A DNA stretch of 61,145 nucleotides from NCBI GenBank assembly GCA_022509205.1, contig JAFLTR010000005.1:1-61145 (forward strand). Reading direction: 5' to 3'. The position numbers were made by a program, and so were the translations under genes. This DNA comes from Muribaculaceae bacterium. Lineage in GTDB: Bacteria > Bacteroidota > Bacteroidia > Bacteroidales > Muribaculaceae. Under the pieces are notes generated by a model. The model had not been told where the DNA came from and searched no databases. It worked only from the letters and a program-made list of their open reading frames with translations. Of this stretch, positions 18,620 to 28,731 are shown one piece after another; position 1 is the stretch's first letter, and the number at the start of each line of letters is the position of its first letter.

Positions 18620-19174
18620 TCAGCATCCGCAACCTTCGCCGCAATTGCCATCGGAGCAACCGCCGTTGCCACCGCAACTTCCACAACAACCTACTTGCGG
18701 CAAATCATCGGGTGTAGAGTCTCTAACCTCTACAATCTCTCCTTCATATCTCACTGTCAGGCCGGCAAAGGGATGGTTGAAATCCATTTTTATCTTGTCG
18801 CCTATTTCTGTCACTGTGCCGTTGACTCTCAGATTGTCGGCGGTCATCATCGGAAGCACCGCACCAACCTTGACTTCATCGGCAAGTTTCCCATCCCGCA
18901 TGAAAATCTCTTTGTCGAGAGTCATTACAAGCTCATCGCTCTTATCTCCGAAAGCTGCCACAGGGGGCAATGTCACCTCAAAACGATCACCCTTAGACAA
19001 ACCCTCCATTACAGTCATTAGACCCGGAACAATGCCCGGAGTGACACCATACACCATCTCATCGGGAGCATCCTTAGGAGTCTCGAAAAGGAGTCGGCCA
19101 TCCGAGTCATCATACAATTTATAGGAGTATTCCACGAATTTACCGGGAGCTACTTTCTCTTTTTCAGTTGCCAT
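18620..19174 (-). CDS. SlyD-like FKBP-type peptidyl-prolyl isomerase
   Basis: A 184-aa cytosolic protein folding catalyst with a metal-binding tail. The FKBP core (VEYSYKLYDDSDGRLLFET, then GVTPGIVPGLMTVMEGLSKGDR) is interrupted by an IF-type insert (about residues 75-125), and the fold closes with FNHPFAGLTVRYEGEIVEV, the SlyD NHPLAG-type motif. The last 24 residues hold seven Cys among Gly, compatible with binding nickel or other metals as in E. coli SlyD. It is downstream of asnB on the same strand, 92 bp away. Confidence 0.88.
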   Translation of the reverse strand: MATEKEKVAPGKFVEYSYKLYDDSDGRLLFETPKDAPDEMVYGVTPGIVPGLMTVMEGLSKGDRFEVTLPPVAAFGDKSDELVMTLDKEIFMRDGKLADEVKVGAVLPMMTADNLRVNGTVTEIGDKIKMDFNHPFAGLTVRYEGEIVEVRDSTPDDLPQVGCCGSCGGNGGCSDGNCGEGCGC

Positions 19175-19266
19175 AATCTTCTTTTTTAGTCTATGTAATT
19201 ATAACAATTGAACCCCCCTGCGGGTTTAACCTTAACCCCTGACTTTATCATGTTAACTTTACCGGT

Positions 19267-20952
19267 CTAATTGCAGTTTCCTTTGAGATTTGGAGAATGG
19301 TGCACCGAGTCAACTGCTCTTCCGGAAGGCTCGTTACGGTTTTGGAAAGAGGCATCCCAAGCAAGAGCTTCGGCCGTGCTACAGGCAACCGAGGGCACAG
19401 ATGGAACGCAGGCCGCAGCTGTGGCAGAAGGGAAATGTTCCTCAAATATGCTGCGATAGAAATATTCTTCTTTGTTTCTTGGGGGATTGACCGGGAATCG
19501 GAGATGAGATGTCAGCATTTGCTCGTCGCTCACCTGGGATGAGGCTATCTCCCGAAGGGTATCGATCCATGAATAGCCCACACCATCGGAAAATTGCTCT
19601 TTCTGGCGCCATGCCACCTCTTCAGGGAGCAGGTCTTCAAAGGCCTTGCGCAAAGCCCATTTCTCAATTTTGCCGTTCTTTCCCGACATTTTGGCTTCCG
19701 GATTGAAGCGCATCGCTATGTCGATGAATTCCTTGTCGAGAAAAGGCACGCGGCCCTCGACACCCCAGGCCGACAAGGATTTGTTTGCACGAAGACAGTC
19801 ATAGAGATGGAGCTTGGAGAGTTTCCTGACAGTCTCTTCATGAAATTCCTTTGCATTCGGAGCCTTGTGGAAATATAGATAGCCTCCGAATAGTTCATCC
19901 GCACCTTCACCGGAAAGCACCATCTTTATGCCCATCGACTTGATGACCCGAGCGAGCAGATACATAGGCGTCGAGGCTCTGACAGTAGTGACGTCGTAGG
20001 TCTCTATGTAATATATCACATCACGGATTGCATCTATTCCTTCCTGAATGGTAAAATTAATCTCATGATGGATCGAACCGATATGTTCGGCCACTTTCCT
20101 TGCGGCAGCAAGATCGGGAGAGTCCTTTAGTCCCACGGCAAAGGAATGGAGCCTTGGCCACCAAGCCATGCTCCTGTCATCTTCCTCGATTCGCTTCGGA
20201 GCAAATTTAGCAGCCAGCGCAGAAATGATCGAGGAGTCAAGACCTCCCGAAAGTAAAACTCCATAAGGCACATCGCTCATCAGCTGGCGCTTGACGGCAT
20301 CGCTAAGGCCTTTTCGCAGGTCTTCTATATTGGCTGGATTATCTTTCACATTCTCATAGGAGGTCCATTCCCGGTTATACCATTTCACAAACTTTCTCTC
20401 CCTGCTGTCATAATAATGACCCGGCGGGAATGGTTCTATAACGTTGCATTTCCCTTCAAGGGCTTTCAATTCAGAGGCGAAATATCTCTGACCCTCTTTG
20501 TCAGTCCCGGTGTAAAGTGGAATAATGCCGATATGGTCGCGGGCCACAAGCCAATAATCTTCCTCTTCATCATAGAGCGCGAAAGCGAATATTCCATTGA
20601 GGTCTTCAAGGAATTCTTTTCCTTTGTCAAGATAAAGCGGAATAATTACCTCACAGTCACTCCCGGTCAGGAATCGATAGTTTTCCTTATATTTTTCACG
20701 AAGTTGGCGATGATTATATATCTCACCGTTAACGGCAAGCACCACCTTCCCATCGGGAGATTTTAACGGTTGCGAGCCGGACTCCGGATCTACGATCGAA
20801 AGACGTTCATGGGCGAGGATGGCATGACTGCCGGTATAGACTCCGGACCAGTCGGGGCCTCTGTGGCGAATCTTCTTCGCCATTTTCAAAACTTCGCTTC
20901 TTTGTTCTTCAGGATTACATTTTATATCGAAAACTCCTACTATTCCACACAT
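19267..20952 (-). CDS. asnB: Asparagine synthase B, glutamine-hydrolysing
   Basis: A 561-aa enzyme that makes asparagine from aspartate, ATP and glutamine. The N-terminal class II glutaminase begins MCGIVGVF (nucleophile Cys2) and has RHRGPDWSG and NGEIYNHRQLR. The synthetase domain has the PP-loop SGGLDSS and the LSGEGADELFGGYLYFHKAP block. The Bacteroidales-type C-terminal extension (VPSVPSVACSTAEALAWD) is present. It has its own promoter and lies beyond the terminator of the Sus operon, so it is not part of that operon. Confidence 0.93.
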   Translation of the reverse strand: MCGIVGVFDIKCNPEEQRSEVLKMAKKIRHRGPDWSGVYTGSHAILAHERLSIVDPESGSQPLKSPDGKVVLAVNGEIYNHRQLREKYKENYRFLTGSDCEVIIPLYLDKGKEFLEDLNGIFAFALYDEEEDYWLVARDHIGIIPLYTGTDKEGQRYFASELKALEGKCNVIEPFPPGHYYDSRERKFVKWYNREWTSYENVKDNPANIEDLRKGLSDAVKRQLMSDVPYGVLLSGGLDSSIISALAAKFAPKRIEEDDRSMAWWPRLHSFAVGLKDSPDLAAARKVAEHIGSIHHEINFTIQEGIDAIRDVIYYIETYDVTTVRASTPMYLLARVIKSMGIKMVLSGEGADELFGGYLYFHKAPNAKEFHEETVRKLSKLHLYDCLRANKSLSAWGVEGRVPFLDKEFIDIAMRFNPEAKMSGKNGKIEKWALRKAFEDLLPEEVAWRQKEQFSDGVGYSWIDTLREIASSQVSDEQMLTSHLRFPVNPPRNKEEYFYRSIFEEHFPSATAAACVPSVPSVACSTAEALAWDASFQNRNEPSGRAVDSVHHSPNLKGNCN

Positions 20953-20987
20953 AAAGCTGTTAAAATTAGAATTTGATTTATGGAATG

Positions 20988-20995
20988 CAAAATTA
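20988..20995 (-). promoter_or_regulatory. -7 box of asnB promoter
   Basis: Minus-strand TAATTTTG matches TAnnTTTG and lies 35 bp before the asnB ATG, in AT-rich DNA. The same octamer is used before susC and the DUF115-like gene. Confidence 0.6.
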
Positions 20996-21028
20996 CTTAA
21001 TTTTATTAAATATTCCCGTGTTCTTCAT

Positions 21029-21060
21029 AAAAAGAACCCCGACTTTAGGAGCCGGGGTTC
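21029..21060 (-). terminator. Rho-independent terminator of the Sus operon
   Basis: On the minus strand GAACCCCG pairs with CGGGGTTC around a short interior loop and is followed by TTTTT (21029-21033). It lies 22 bp past the SusF-like stop codon. Confidence 0.85.
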
Positions 21061-21082
21061 AGTATCAGAAGATTGCTGATTT

Positions 21083-22528
21083 TTATTTGGCTGTCAATGT
21101 GCAGGTGTAAGGAACTGCACTGAGGTTGAGAGTTACAGTGTAAGTGCCTGCAGGAGTTGTGATGTTGTCACCATTGAGCACAAGATCAGTGGTGGAACCA
21201 CCAAGGTTGATATCCCAACCATTGTTGAAACGGAATTTCCATCCACCCTCTTCATTGAGAGTCATAGTTCCTGTCCATTCCAGTTTCTGGTCGTCTACAG
21301 CTGTCAGTTCGATATCATTGTCCCAATCGCCATTCACACCGATAAGAGATGCAGAAGTTATCTCTGTGAGTGAATAAGTGAGTTCAACCACATCTACTTT
21401 ACACCAGTAGAGGTCAGCTTCTTTAACTTCAATATTTCCGGCACCTCCGTCGAGTGAGAGTTTACCTTCGCCCGCGCTACCGTAGTTGAATCCGTCCCAA
21501 TCAAGTTGTGAAGTAAACTTGAATCCGCCTTTGAGATAAGCGAAACCGGTGTAAGTTATGAAATCATTGGTGGAAAGCATCTGAGACTTAGATTGAGTCC
21601 AATCGTTTGAATCGCCCGGAGTGTAAAGATTTTCAAATGTAGCGAGCTCTTGAATATTATAAGTCAAGGCCTTTGCATCAAATGAGAAACGGTATCTGTT
21701 TCCGGCTGTGAGAGTACCCGGGTTGCCTCCGAGATTCAAAGAGCCTTCCAATGCTGTGGCAGTTGCCGGACCGTAGCAAAGAGATGTGTCGAGTGTACCA
21801 CCTTTTGCTGCTTCGTATGCGCTCTGCGGAACGATTAACCATGAAGTCATTCCTTCACCAAAATCAGCGATAACGGTGAAGTTAGTGTCATCATAGATAT
21901 TATATTCGTTATGGGTAAACGGAATAGCGGATTCAAGAGTTGTCCCTTGCGGGCCAAGGAGATAATAAGCCTCTTCAATCACATAACCCGGATCCACACC
22001 TTCCTGCATGAAGCTATCACCTTCGCAATAGTAAAAATCCTTGCTGCCGATCTTATACTGACCGCCATTGGCATTTACATATACTGCCACATGATAGAAG
22101 ATTTGATATTCGCGAGGATCATTGGGGCCATACATAGCGCTACGAGTGTAGAGAATGCTGCTGAGGGGAGCCTGAGCCACACCATCCTTGACGGTAATGT
22201 CAGAGACATCAAACACCTCTTCATAACCATCTGACTTTGCAAACTGGAGGGAACCTGTCACTTCAGATCCGGCAGGCAGATTCTCAGTCTTGACATCGAT
22301 TGTGAAGAGAGTCATCATCTCTGTTGCAGCATCTGTTGTGGCACCTACAAGCTCATCCAGATTCATAAGAGAAGTAAGAGCAGAAGCCGGCGTCACCGAG
22401 AAATCTTCTTGTGTGATGCCCGGGAGCTGAGGATTCTCCACCGGTTTTGCATCACTTTTCTCGATTTCGTCACAGCCCATCAAGGCTGTGGCGAGAATCG
22501 GAAGTGCAAATAAATATCTTAGTTTCAT
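21083..22528 (-). CDS. SusF-like outer-membrane starch-binding lipoprotein
   Basis: A 481-aa lipoprotein (lipobox ALMGC, Cys19). An N-terminal SusE-type Ig-like domain (FSVTPASALTSLMNLDELV, then LPAGSEVTGSLQF) is followed by two or three carbohydrate-binding modules. The last module contains SASLIGVNGDWDND and GGWKFRFNNGWDINLGG, matching the end of the SusE-like neighbour. In Bacteroides SusE and SusF are surface lipoproteins that hold starch near the SusCD transporter. It is last in the operon, 18 bp after susE. The binding specificity (starch or another glucan) is inferred from family and gene order. Confidence 0.82.
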   Translation of the reverse strand: MKLRYLFALPILATALMGCDEIEKSDAKPVENPQLPGITQEDFSVTPASALTSLMNLDELVGATTDAATEMMTLFTIDVKTENLPAGSEVTGSLQFAKSDGYEEVFDVSDITVKDGVAQAPLSSILYTRSAMYGPNDPREYQIFYHVAVYVNANGGQYKIGSKDFYYCEGDSFMQEGVDPGYVIEEAYYLLGPQGTTLESAIPFTHNEYNIYDDTNFTVIADFGEGMTSWLIVPQSAYEAAKGGTLDTSLCYGPATATALEGSLNLGGNPGTLTAGNRYRFSFDAKALTYNIQELATFENLYTPGDSNDWTQSKSQMLSTNDFITYTGFAYLKGGFKFTSQLDWDGFNYGSAGEGKLSLDGGAGNIEVKEADLYWCKVDVVELTYSLTEITSASLIGVNGDWDNDIELTAVDDQKLEWTGTMTLNEEGGWKFRFNNGWDINLGGSTTDLVLNGDNITTPAGTYTVTLNLSAVPYTCTLTAK

Positions 22529-22546
22529 TCGTTCTTAATTTTTAGA

Positions 22547-23767
22547 TTATTGAACAGTACAATGCCATGGATATGCAGTGAGATCGAGTGTCACATTGGT
22601 GCCTTCAAGGTAGAGGTTGCCCTCGTCGAAAATAAGTTCATCGACGGTTCCACCCAAATTGATATCCCAGCTATTGTTCATAGCGAATTTCCATCCTCCG
22701 GAAGTTACATTAGCAGCCCCGGTCCAGATATAAGAGTTTCCGGCATCAGCTGTCATCGGGTTTCCGGAAGCATCCCAGCCGTTGTAATCTCCCGGCAAGG
22801 TCACGGATGTGATCTCTGTAATCTTGAGCGTACCGACTTTTTCTGTTCCGGTGTCGGAACTATTGTTATAATCGGTTATCTCAAGCCAGAAGAAATAGAG
22901 ACCGGCGGGCACTGTGTAGTCGCCACCATTAAGGTTGCCTCCATTTTGATAGAGATCCACTGAATAAGCTACGGTTTCTCCTTCGTCATTTAATACAGGA
23001 GAGAGACCCACTGAGTCATCACCATTTTGAGCTCCCCAGTTGACAGCACCGTCCCAGTTGCCATCGTTGATCTTGAATTCACCGTCAACTTTTGCGAAAC
23101 CATACAATACCATGGTGTCGTCGGTGGTTTTCTTCTCGCTAAGTGCGATCTGGGGCTCAATATCGCTCCAACCGCCGGCGTTGCCCGGGATATAAAGTAG
23201 GATTGCTTCTGAAGAGAAGGAAGCATAACCCTGCACCTGTGAGAGCATCACTACATTAGATACAGTAGCAGTTGCTTCAGCAGCCGTACCTGAGCCAAGG
23301 TGGGCTGTAGCTCTTACATAAAGCGGACCTACATAATCCTCCTCATATTGGCTTTCCTCGAAAATACCGTTCAATTCATTGATACCGGCAGCAAGGTCAG
23401 ACATGTTGGCCACAAGGACGCCTTTAATCTGGCTTTCCAATACGATATCAACCATTCCCGGCACTACATGCTCTTCACCGTCGCCACCCACAACAGGCTC
23501 TTCGGTCACTGATGTGAAATCAGGCTTAAGCGAAATCTGAATCCCGTAGGTCGGTGCCAAAGTAAGTCCATAGTTTGGCTGGGAGACAGTAAACTGAACC
23601 TTTCCGTTAGTTGCCAGATCAATAAATTGTGTGGCAAACTGAGGGGTGTTCAAGACAAATTCATAATCTGTCGAAGTGTCAACTTTCGGGTCTTTATCCG
23701 GGTTACAGCTTGTCAGGCCGGAAACCGCAAAAGCCGAAATTGCTAAAATATATGATAATTTCTTCAT
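22547..23767 (-). CDS. SusE-like outer-membrane lipoprotein
   Basis: A 406-aa lipoprotein (lipobox GLTSC, Cys21) with an N-terminal SusE domain (residues about 35-165, FVLNTPQFATQFIDLATNGKVQFTVS) and two binding modules: IPGNAGGWSDIEPQI... and LPGDYNGWDASGNPM...GGWKFAMNNSWDINLGG. The latter is nearly repeated in the SusF-like protein. The surface Trp residues in the GW motifs are typical of starch contacts. It lies between susD and susF with short spacers (31 and 18 bp). Confidence 0.82.
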   Translation of the reverse strand: MKKLSYILAISAFAVSGLTSCNPDKDPKVDTSTDYEFVLNTPQFATQFIDLATNGKVQFTVSQPNYGLTLAPTYGIQISLKPDFTSVTEEPVVGGDGEEHVVPGMVDIVLESQIKGVLVANMSDLAAGINELNGIFEESQYEEDYVGPLYVRATAHLGSGTAAEATATVSNVVMLSQVQGYASFSSEAILLYIPGNAGGWSDIEPQIALSEKKTTDDTMVLYGFAKVDGEFKINDGNWDGAVNWGAQNGDDSVGLSPVLNDEGETVAYSVDLYQNGGNLNGGDYTVPAGLYFFWLEITDYNNSSDTGTEKVGTLKITEITSVTLPGDYNGWDASGNPMTADAGNSYIWTGAANVTSGGWKFAMNNSWDINLGGTVDELIFDEGNLYLEGTNVTLDLTAYPWHCTVQ

Positions 23768-23798
23768 AATTCAATTAGAAATTTCAAGGTTGAAAAAA

Positions 23799-25409
23799 TC
23801 AATAACCCGGATTCTGACCCAACGTAGCAGTAAACTGGGTAGGAATCGGCATAAGGTTTCTGAAGGCCTCGATGGAAGTGCCCTGACGCACGGCGCCTTT
23901 CCATTGCCAGTTGTAACCTGTGTTGGTATACTTGTTGAAACGGATAAGGTCGCTACGACGGTGACATTCCCAATAAAGCTCTCTGTTTCTTTCATCGAGA
24001 AGATTATCAGCAGTGTAAGAAGAAACCGGTGCAAGTCCGGCACGTGTCCTTACCTTGTTGTAGAAGTCAATGCCTGAGTAACCTGTAGCGCCATGGCCCG
24101 GAAGCTGACATTCAGCAAGCATCAGATAGATGTCGGCCAGACGGAAGAGGGGCATGTCTGCTGAGTTGAAGATATCTTTGGCAAGATATTTTGACAGAGG
24201 GTCGATATAATTACCGTCTTCATCCTTTGTAGCCACATCGGCCGGAAGTTCATACTGTTCCGACGGAGTGTAGACAAACTTGATACATTGGTAGCCTGAT
24301 GTTCCGGCATCACCCCATGTAGAGATATCATTGAGATCAAGCTCAAATTCTCCGGCATAGAAGAGAGCGCGGTTATCGTTGGCTTCAAACCTGTTTACAG
24401 TTTCCGGACGCATGTGAGGACCGGCCCACGGACCTGTCTGAAGGCCATACTGTGCATAAGGAGAAACAGCTGCGTAAGCACCGCCACTAAGGTAAGTGGT
24501 GCCACCGTAAGTCTGCATGGTAATTTCATCCTGAGGAACTGTCCAGAGAATCTCACCATAATTTGTGCCATAAGTGGATGAAGCCACATACTGATGGTTG
24601 TCGGCACAGAAAAGATACTTATAAGTCGGAGCCAGGTTAGGAATAGTCTGGGTGATTCTCAGACAAGCATCCGCACATTGTTGCCACATCGGCGTGCCGG
24701 TGTAGACTTCAGCGTTAAGATAAAGTTTTGCCAGAAGAGCCAGACCTGCTTCCCTGCTGAGGCGACCATATTCCTGCTGAGCTGCCGGAACCACTTTCTC
24801 GATAGCATCCGAGAGGTCTGCCACCACGGCTTCAAACAGTTCTTTTCTCGTGTAAGTCGGAGGAATTTCACCCACTACGCTGTTCTCATCAGTCCAGGGA
24901 CCCACTCCGAAGATATCGATCATGTGATAATAAGAGAGGTTACGCAGAATTCTCAATTCTGCCTGGAATTCAGCTATCTCATCAGCTGTGAGGAACTCGC
25001 CCGCATTATTCAAGGTTGCGATTACTGAATTACACAGTGCAATCTGAAAGTTGATACGAGAATACATTTCATAGATCCAGTGGTTGTCGGCACTCGGCTG
25101 TGCATAAACGAGCTCGTCGATACCAACGTCGTCCCAGTTACCTGCGATTACACATTCGTCGGTGGGGAGTTCCTGCTGGTTAAAGAGCTGACGGGTGTAT
25201 ACACCGGCACCTCCGTCGTCTACAGATATACCACCCTCCATCACGAGACCAGCATAGGCACGCATGATCAAGCCGATGTATTCATCTTTGGATGTAAGCT
25301 CGGTCTTGTCAGTAGGATTAGTGGGCTTAACATCCAGGTCGCCTACGCAAGAAGATAGCCCGACCATCAAGGAAGCCCCACAAAATAAAATATATTTAGC
25401 TATTTTCAT
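23799..25409 (-). CDS. SusD/RagB-family glycan-binding lipoprotein
   Basis: A 536-aa lipoprotein (lipobox GLSSC, Cys21) forming the lid over the SusC barrel. Family marks: the N-terminal DLDVKPTNPTDKTELTSKDEY segment, TPR-like helices including LRILRNLSYYHMIDIFGVGPW, AGLALLAKLYLNAEVYTG, PLFRLADIYLMLAECQLPGHG and the C-terminal LLDERNRELYWECHRRSDLIRF block. It is 19 bp after susC and is presumably made in equal amounts as a SusCD complex. Confidence 0.93.
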   Translation of the reverse strand: MKIAKYILFCGASLMVGLSSCVGDLDVKPTNPTDKTELTSKDEYIGLIMRAYAGLVMEGGISVDDGGAGVYTRQLFNQQELPTDECVIAGNWDDVGIDELVYAQPSADNHWIYEMYSRINFQIALCNSVIATLNNAGEFLTADEIAEFQAELRILRNLSYYHMIDIFGVGPWTDENSVVGEIPPTYTRKELFEAVVADLSDAIEKVVPAAQQEYGRLSREAGLALLAKLYLNAEVYTGTPMWQQCADACLRITQTIPNLAPTYKYLFCADNHQYVASSTYGTNYGEILWTVPQDEITMQTYGGTTYLSGGAYAAVSPYAQYGLQTGPWAGPHMRPETVNRFEANDNRALFYAGEFELDLNDISTWGDAGTSGYQCIKFVYTPSEQYELPADVATKDEDGNYIDPLSKYLAKDIFNSADMPLFRLADIYLMLAECQLPGHGATGYSGIDFYNKVRTRAGLAPVSSYTADNLLDERNRELYWECHRRSDLIRFNKYTNTGYNWQWKGAVRQGTSIEAFRNLMPIPTQFTATLGQNPGY

Positions 25410-25428
25410 ATTATCTACTATTAAAGTA

Positions 25429-28400
25429 TTAGAAAGTTGCCACGAGACCTAAGGTGAAAGTGATAGGTTTCGGATACACTGCATTGTCTATACCGGAGAA
25501 GATTTCCGGGTCAAGTCCTTTGTATTTGGTAATTACAAAAGGATTCTGGACAGCGCCATAAAGGCGGATTCTCAGGTTGTCATGGCAAAGATTAGGCCAA
25601 GTATAACCCACTGTGATGTTGTCGCAACGAACGAATGATGCGTTCTGCACGAAATAGTCGCTCTGCATCTGTGCCACTGATTTCTCCTCGAAATAGATAG
25701 GATTGTTGGCAAGAAGGTTGCTCAGAGGCAATGCGTTGACAGCACCGTCAATAAATACGTTGTTCATCTGGTTCTGGTTGAACACATAGTTGCCGATGTT
25801 GCTTCTCAGAACAATACCGAAGTCCCAGTTCTTGAAGCTAACGTTGTTGTTCCAAGCGATTGTCACTTTCGGGTCGCGGCTATGATATAGGTATTTGTCC
25901 GACTCGTCGATCTGCCCGTCGCCGTTGCGGTCTACGAATACATTATCCAATGGGATACCCTTTTCGTCGTAAACCTGTTCGTAAACATAGAAACTGTAGG
26001 CGGGGTGACCCACTTCATGTTTCTGGATGTTACCGTTCTGGCCGCCAAGGCTACCAACCTGATTGTCGGCACCTTCAGCAAGACGTGTGATCTTGTTCTT
26101 GTTCCAGGCTACATTCAAAGCGGAGGTCCATGTTACATTCTGAGTGACTACCGGGCGGGTGTTGATATTGAATTCCACACCGAGGTTCTCAAGGTCACCA
26201 ATGTTGATGTTACCCTTGTTGGTGAGGTTAGAACCTGCCGGATAGTTGGCGAATGTCAAGAGGTCTTTTGTTGTCCTCTTATAGAAATCGATGCTACCTG
26301 CGATACGGTTGTTGAGGAAACCGAAGTCAACACCGGCATTCCAAGTGTGAGTTTCCTCCCATTTGATCGATTCGTTGTAAGCACCCGGAGTAACGTAGGG
26401 TATGTTGGTATTAGTGCCGAAAGGATAACGATGGTTCAAGTCAGTTGTGCCAAGGCTATAGATCGGCAGATAGGGGAAGAAGTCGTCATTAAGGTCTTGC
26501 TGACCGGTGATACCGTAGCCGGCACGAATCTTGAGTTCCGACATCCAGCCGCGAGTTCTCTCCATGAAAGTTTCTTCGAGGAGTTTCCAACCGAGAGCCA
26601 CTGACGGGAATGTACCCCAGCGGTTATCTTTGGAGAAACGTGATGTACCGTCCCAACGCACTGTTGCGGTGATCAGGTATTTGTCGCGCAAGATATAATT
26701 GAGACGTCCGAAGAATGACACCAATTGGAGATTATCGGAATAATAGGAAGTGGGATAAGCCTGAGTGTCAAGATAATGATCGTTGGTGGGAAGACCTACC
26801 TGATAAACGTATGAGCGGTTGTGGCCGTTGTTGTGGAAACGTTGCCATGAATAACCGGCTGTAATGTCAATCTGAGAATAGATCTTTTCGAATTCCTTGT
26901 TGTAATTCAGATAGAAATCAAGAAGGAGGTTTCTACGGAACTGATGTTGTTTCGTTGCTGAAGTACCACCGTCGCGGATCTGCATCGGCTTACCGTCGTC
27001 GCCGGTTACGGAATAACCGTTTCTCCATGCCATCGGTGAGAAAGCATAGTCATAACCGAACCATGAACCCTTGGCCATATCGTAACCGAGGTTAAGGTTG
27101 GCGCGAAGTTCGCGGAGGAACGGCATCTTGAGGTCGATCTGGAGGTTACCGATACTTTGCCAGCTTGTACCCTTTGATTCGTTGTCGAGAAGGGCAGCGA
27201 TCGGGTTCATCGGAGCAGTGGTGGTGTTGATGTCAAGACCATTGCCTGTCCAGGTGTCTTTAGTGATAGGACGCCAGTCGCCGCCGTAGACACTCCAGTA
27301 GCCCAGGTCAGCCACACCGTTCTCATAATCCTTCACCGGGAGGGTCGGGTTCATCGAGATAGCAGTACCCATAGTTCCGGCGTTGTATTGGTTCTTAACA
27401 TAAGAACCCTTCACGTTTGCCTGGATTGAGAGAAGGTCGTCGAAGAATTTCGGTGTGAGGTTGATACCTGCAGTGACACGGTCCATCTTTGAGTGTTTCA
27501 TGATACCGTTATTGTTGGTATAAGAAGCTGAAACACGATAAGGAAGCCATTTCACAGTACCTCCGACACTCAGTGAATAATCACTTGAGAATGTGGTGCG
27601 GAGTTCCTCTTTCTGCCAGTTGGTGTTTGCTCCATACAAAGCTTCAGCCTGTGTGGAGTCAGCGCCGTAACGGTTAGTGATGAAATTGGAGAAAGAAGTA
27701 GCGTCCATCATGTCGAGATAATTTCTCGGCGTGTTCACATAGAAGTTAGCGGTAAAGTTCACCTGCGGGCGACCGCTCTGACCTTTCTTGGTAGTGATGA
27801 TGATCACACCGTTGGAAGCGCGGCTACCGTAGATGGCAGTAGCTGAAGCATCCTTAAGGATGGTCATGCTCTCAACGTTTTCCGGGGAGATAAGGCTCAA
27901 GGGGTTGGAAGCACCCACAACAGTACGCATATTCATCGGCACACCGTCAACCACGATAAGCGGGTCGTTGGAAGCCGCCAGAGAAGCTCCACCACGGATT
28001 GTGATGTTTGCGCCGCCCGACGGGTTACCACCGTCGAGAGTTACAACCACACCCGGGCTTGCACCTACAAGGAGGTCTTGGGCTGAGGTGGAAAGTCCGG
28101 CTTCGATTTCGTCGGGCTTAACTACGGCTACAGAACCTGTGGCATCGGCTTTCTTTACGCTACCGTAACCGATAACTACAGTTTCAGCAAGCATCTGAGC
28201 GTTTTGTTGCATCGTGATCTTGATGTCTGTACGACCGTTAACTTGTACTTCCATAGGATCGTAGCCTACGTAGCTTACCACAAGGGTAGCATTCGGATCT
28301 ACGTTCAATGTGAAGTTACCATCGATATCGGTGGCTGTTCCGTTGGTAGTGCCTTTTTCCATAACGGTAGCACCGATCAGGGGATCGCCCAGATCATCAT

Positions 28401-28512
28401 CCACGTATCCATGGATGGTGATTTTCTGCGCGAAGCCTGGAAGTGCGACCAGCATCAGCATAGCTAATGCAGCCCACAGCTTCCGGTTCAGTTGAAAACA
28501 GATGTTCTTCAT
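25429..28512 (-). CDS. SusC-like TonB-dependent outer-membrane transporter
   Basis: A 1027-aa importer for oligosaccharides, powered by TonB. In order: a signal peptide (LAMLMLVALPGFAQ), a carboxypeptidase-D-like domain (ITIHGYVDDDLGDPLIGATVMEKG...GYDPMEVQV), a plug (ETVVIGYGSVKKADATGSVAVVKPDEI ... NVESMTILKDASATAIYGSRASNGVIIITTKKG) and a 22-strand barrel ending in FTLGLVATF. ATG 28512 is chosen because it begins the signal peptide; an upstream in-frame ATG at 28557 would add 15 residues. It is first in the susCDEF order, with no amylase, susA, susB or SusR-type regulator in the window. Confidence 0.93.
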   Translation of the reverse strand: MKNICFQLNRKLWAALAMLMLVALPGFAQKITIHGYVDDDLGDPLIGATVMEKGTTNGTATDIDGNFTLNVDPNATLVVSYVGYDPMEVQVNGRTDIKITMQQNAQMLAETVVIGYGSVKKADATGSVAVVKPDEIEAGLSTSAQDLLVGASPGVVVTLDGGNPSGGANITIRGGASLAASNDPLIVVDGVPMNMRTVVGASNPLSLISPENVESMTILKDASATAIYGSRASNGVIIITTKKGQSGRPQVNFTANFYVNTPRNYLDMMDATSFSNFITNRYGADSTQAEALYGANTNWQKEELRTTFSSDYSLSVGGTVKWLPYRVSASYTNNNGIMKHSKMDRVTAGINLTPKFFDDLLSIQANVKGSYVKNQYNAGTMGTAISMNPTLPVKDYENGVADLGYWSVYGGDWRPITKDTWTGNGLDINTTTAPMNPIAALLDNESKGTSWQSIGNLQIDLKMPFLRELRANLNLGYDMAKGSWFGYDYAFSPMAWRNGYSVTGDDGKPMQIRDGGTSATKQHQFRRNLLLDFYLNYNKEFEKIYSQIDITAGYSWQRFHNNGHNRSYVYQVGLPTNDHYLDTQAYPTSYYSDNLQLVSFFGRLNYILRDKYLITATVRWDGTSRFSKDNRWGTFPSVALGWKLLEETFMERTRGWMSELKIRAGYGITGQQDLNDDFFPYLPIYSLGTTDLNHRYPFGTNTNIPYVTPGAYNESIKWEETHTWNAGVDFGFLNNRIAGSIDFYKRTTKDLLTFANYPAGSNLTNKGNINIGDLENLGVEFNINTRPVVTQNVTWTSALNVAWNKNKITRLAEGADNQVGSLGGQNGNIQKHEVGHPAYSFYVYEQVYDEKGIPLDNVFVDRNGDGQIDESDKYLYHSRDPKVTIAWNNNVSFKNWDFGIVLRSNIGNYVFNQNQMNNVFIDGAVNALPLSNLLANNPIYFEEKSVAQMQSDYFVQNASFVRCDNITVGYTWPNLCHDNLRIRLYGAVQNPFVITKYKGLDPEIFSGIDNAVYPKPITFTLGLVATF

Positions 28513-28588
28513 GCAAGAAAAATTTAGTTGATATATTGTTTGAATTATTCCAAACACAAATACCCCGAGTTTTTTCGGAGTCCGAATG

Positions 28589-28596
28589 CAAAATTA
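28589..28596 (-). promoter_or_regulatory. -7 box of susC operon promoter
   Basis: Minus-strand TAATTTTG matches TAnnTTTG about 77 bp before the susC ATG. No convincing -33 TTTG is present, which suggests an activator is needed, as is usual for Sus-type operons. The 244-bp gap 28513-28756 is shared with the divergent DUF115-like gene. Confidence 0.55.
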
Positions 28597-28731
28597 TCCT
28601 AATTTTTAATATTTGATTATTTTTTTTATGTGTTCTTTAACATATTTTTTGATTTTAACACTCCGGAAATTTAACATAGCTTTCCTACAGCAATATAGAG
28701 ATGCTATCCGTTACCTTTCTAAAGAATTGAC

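Noticed and set aside
28568..28586. Attenuator hairpin in the susC leader
   Set aside because: Only a short imperfect stem can form; the evidence is too weak to call.
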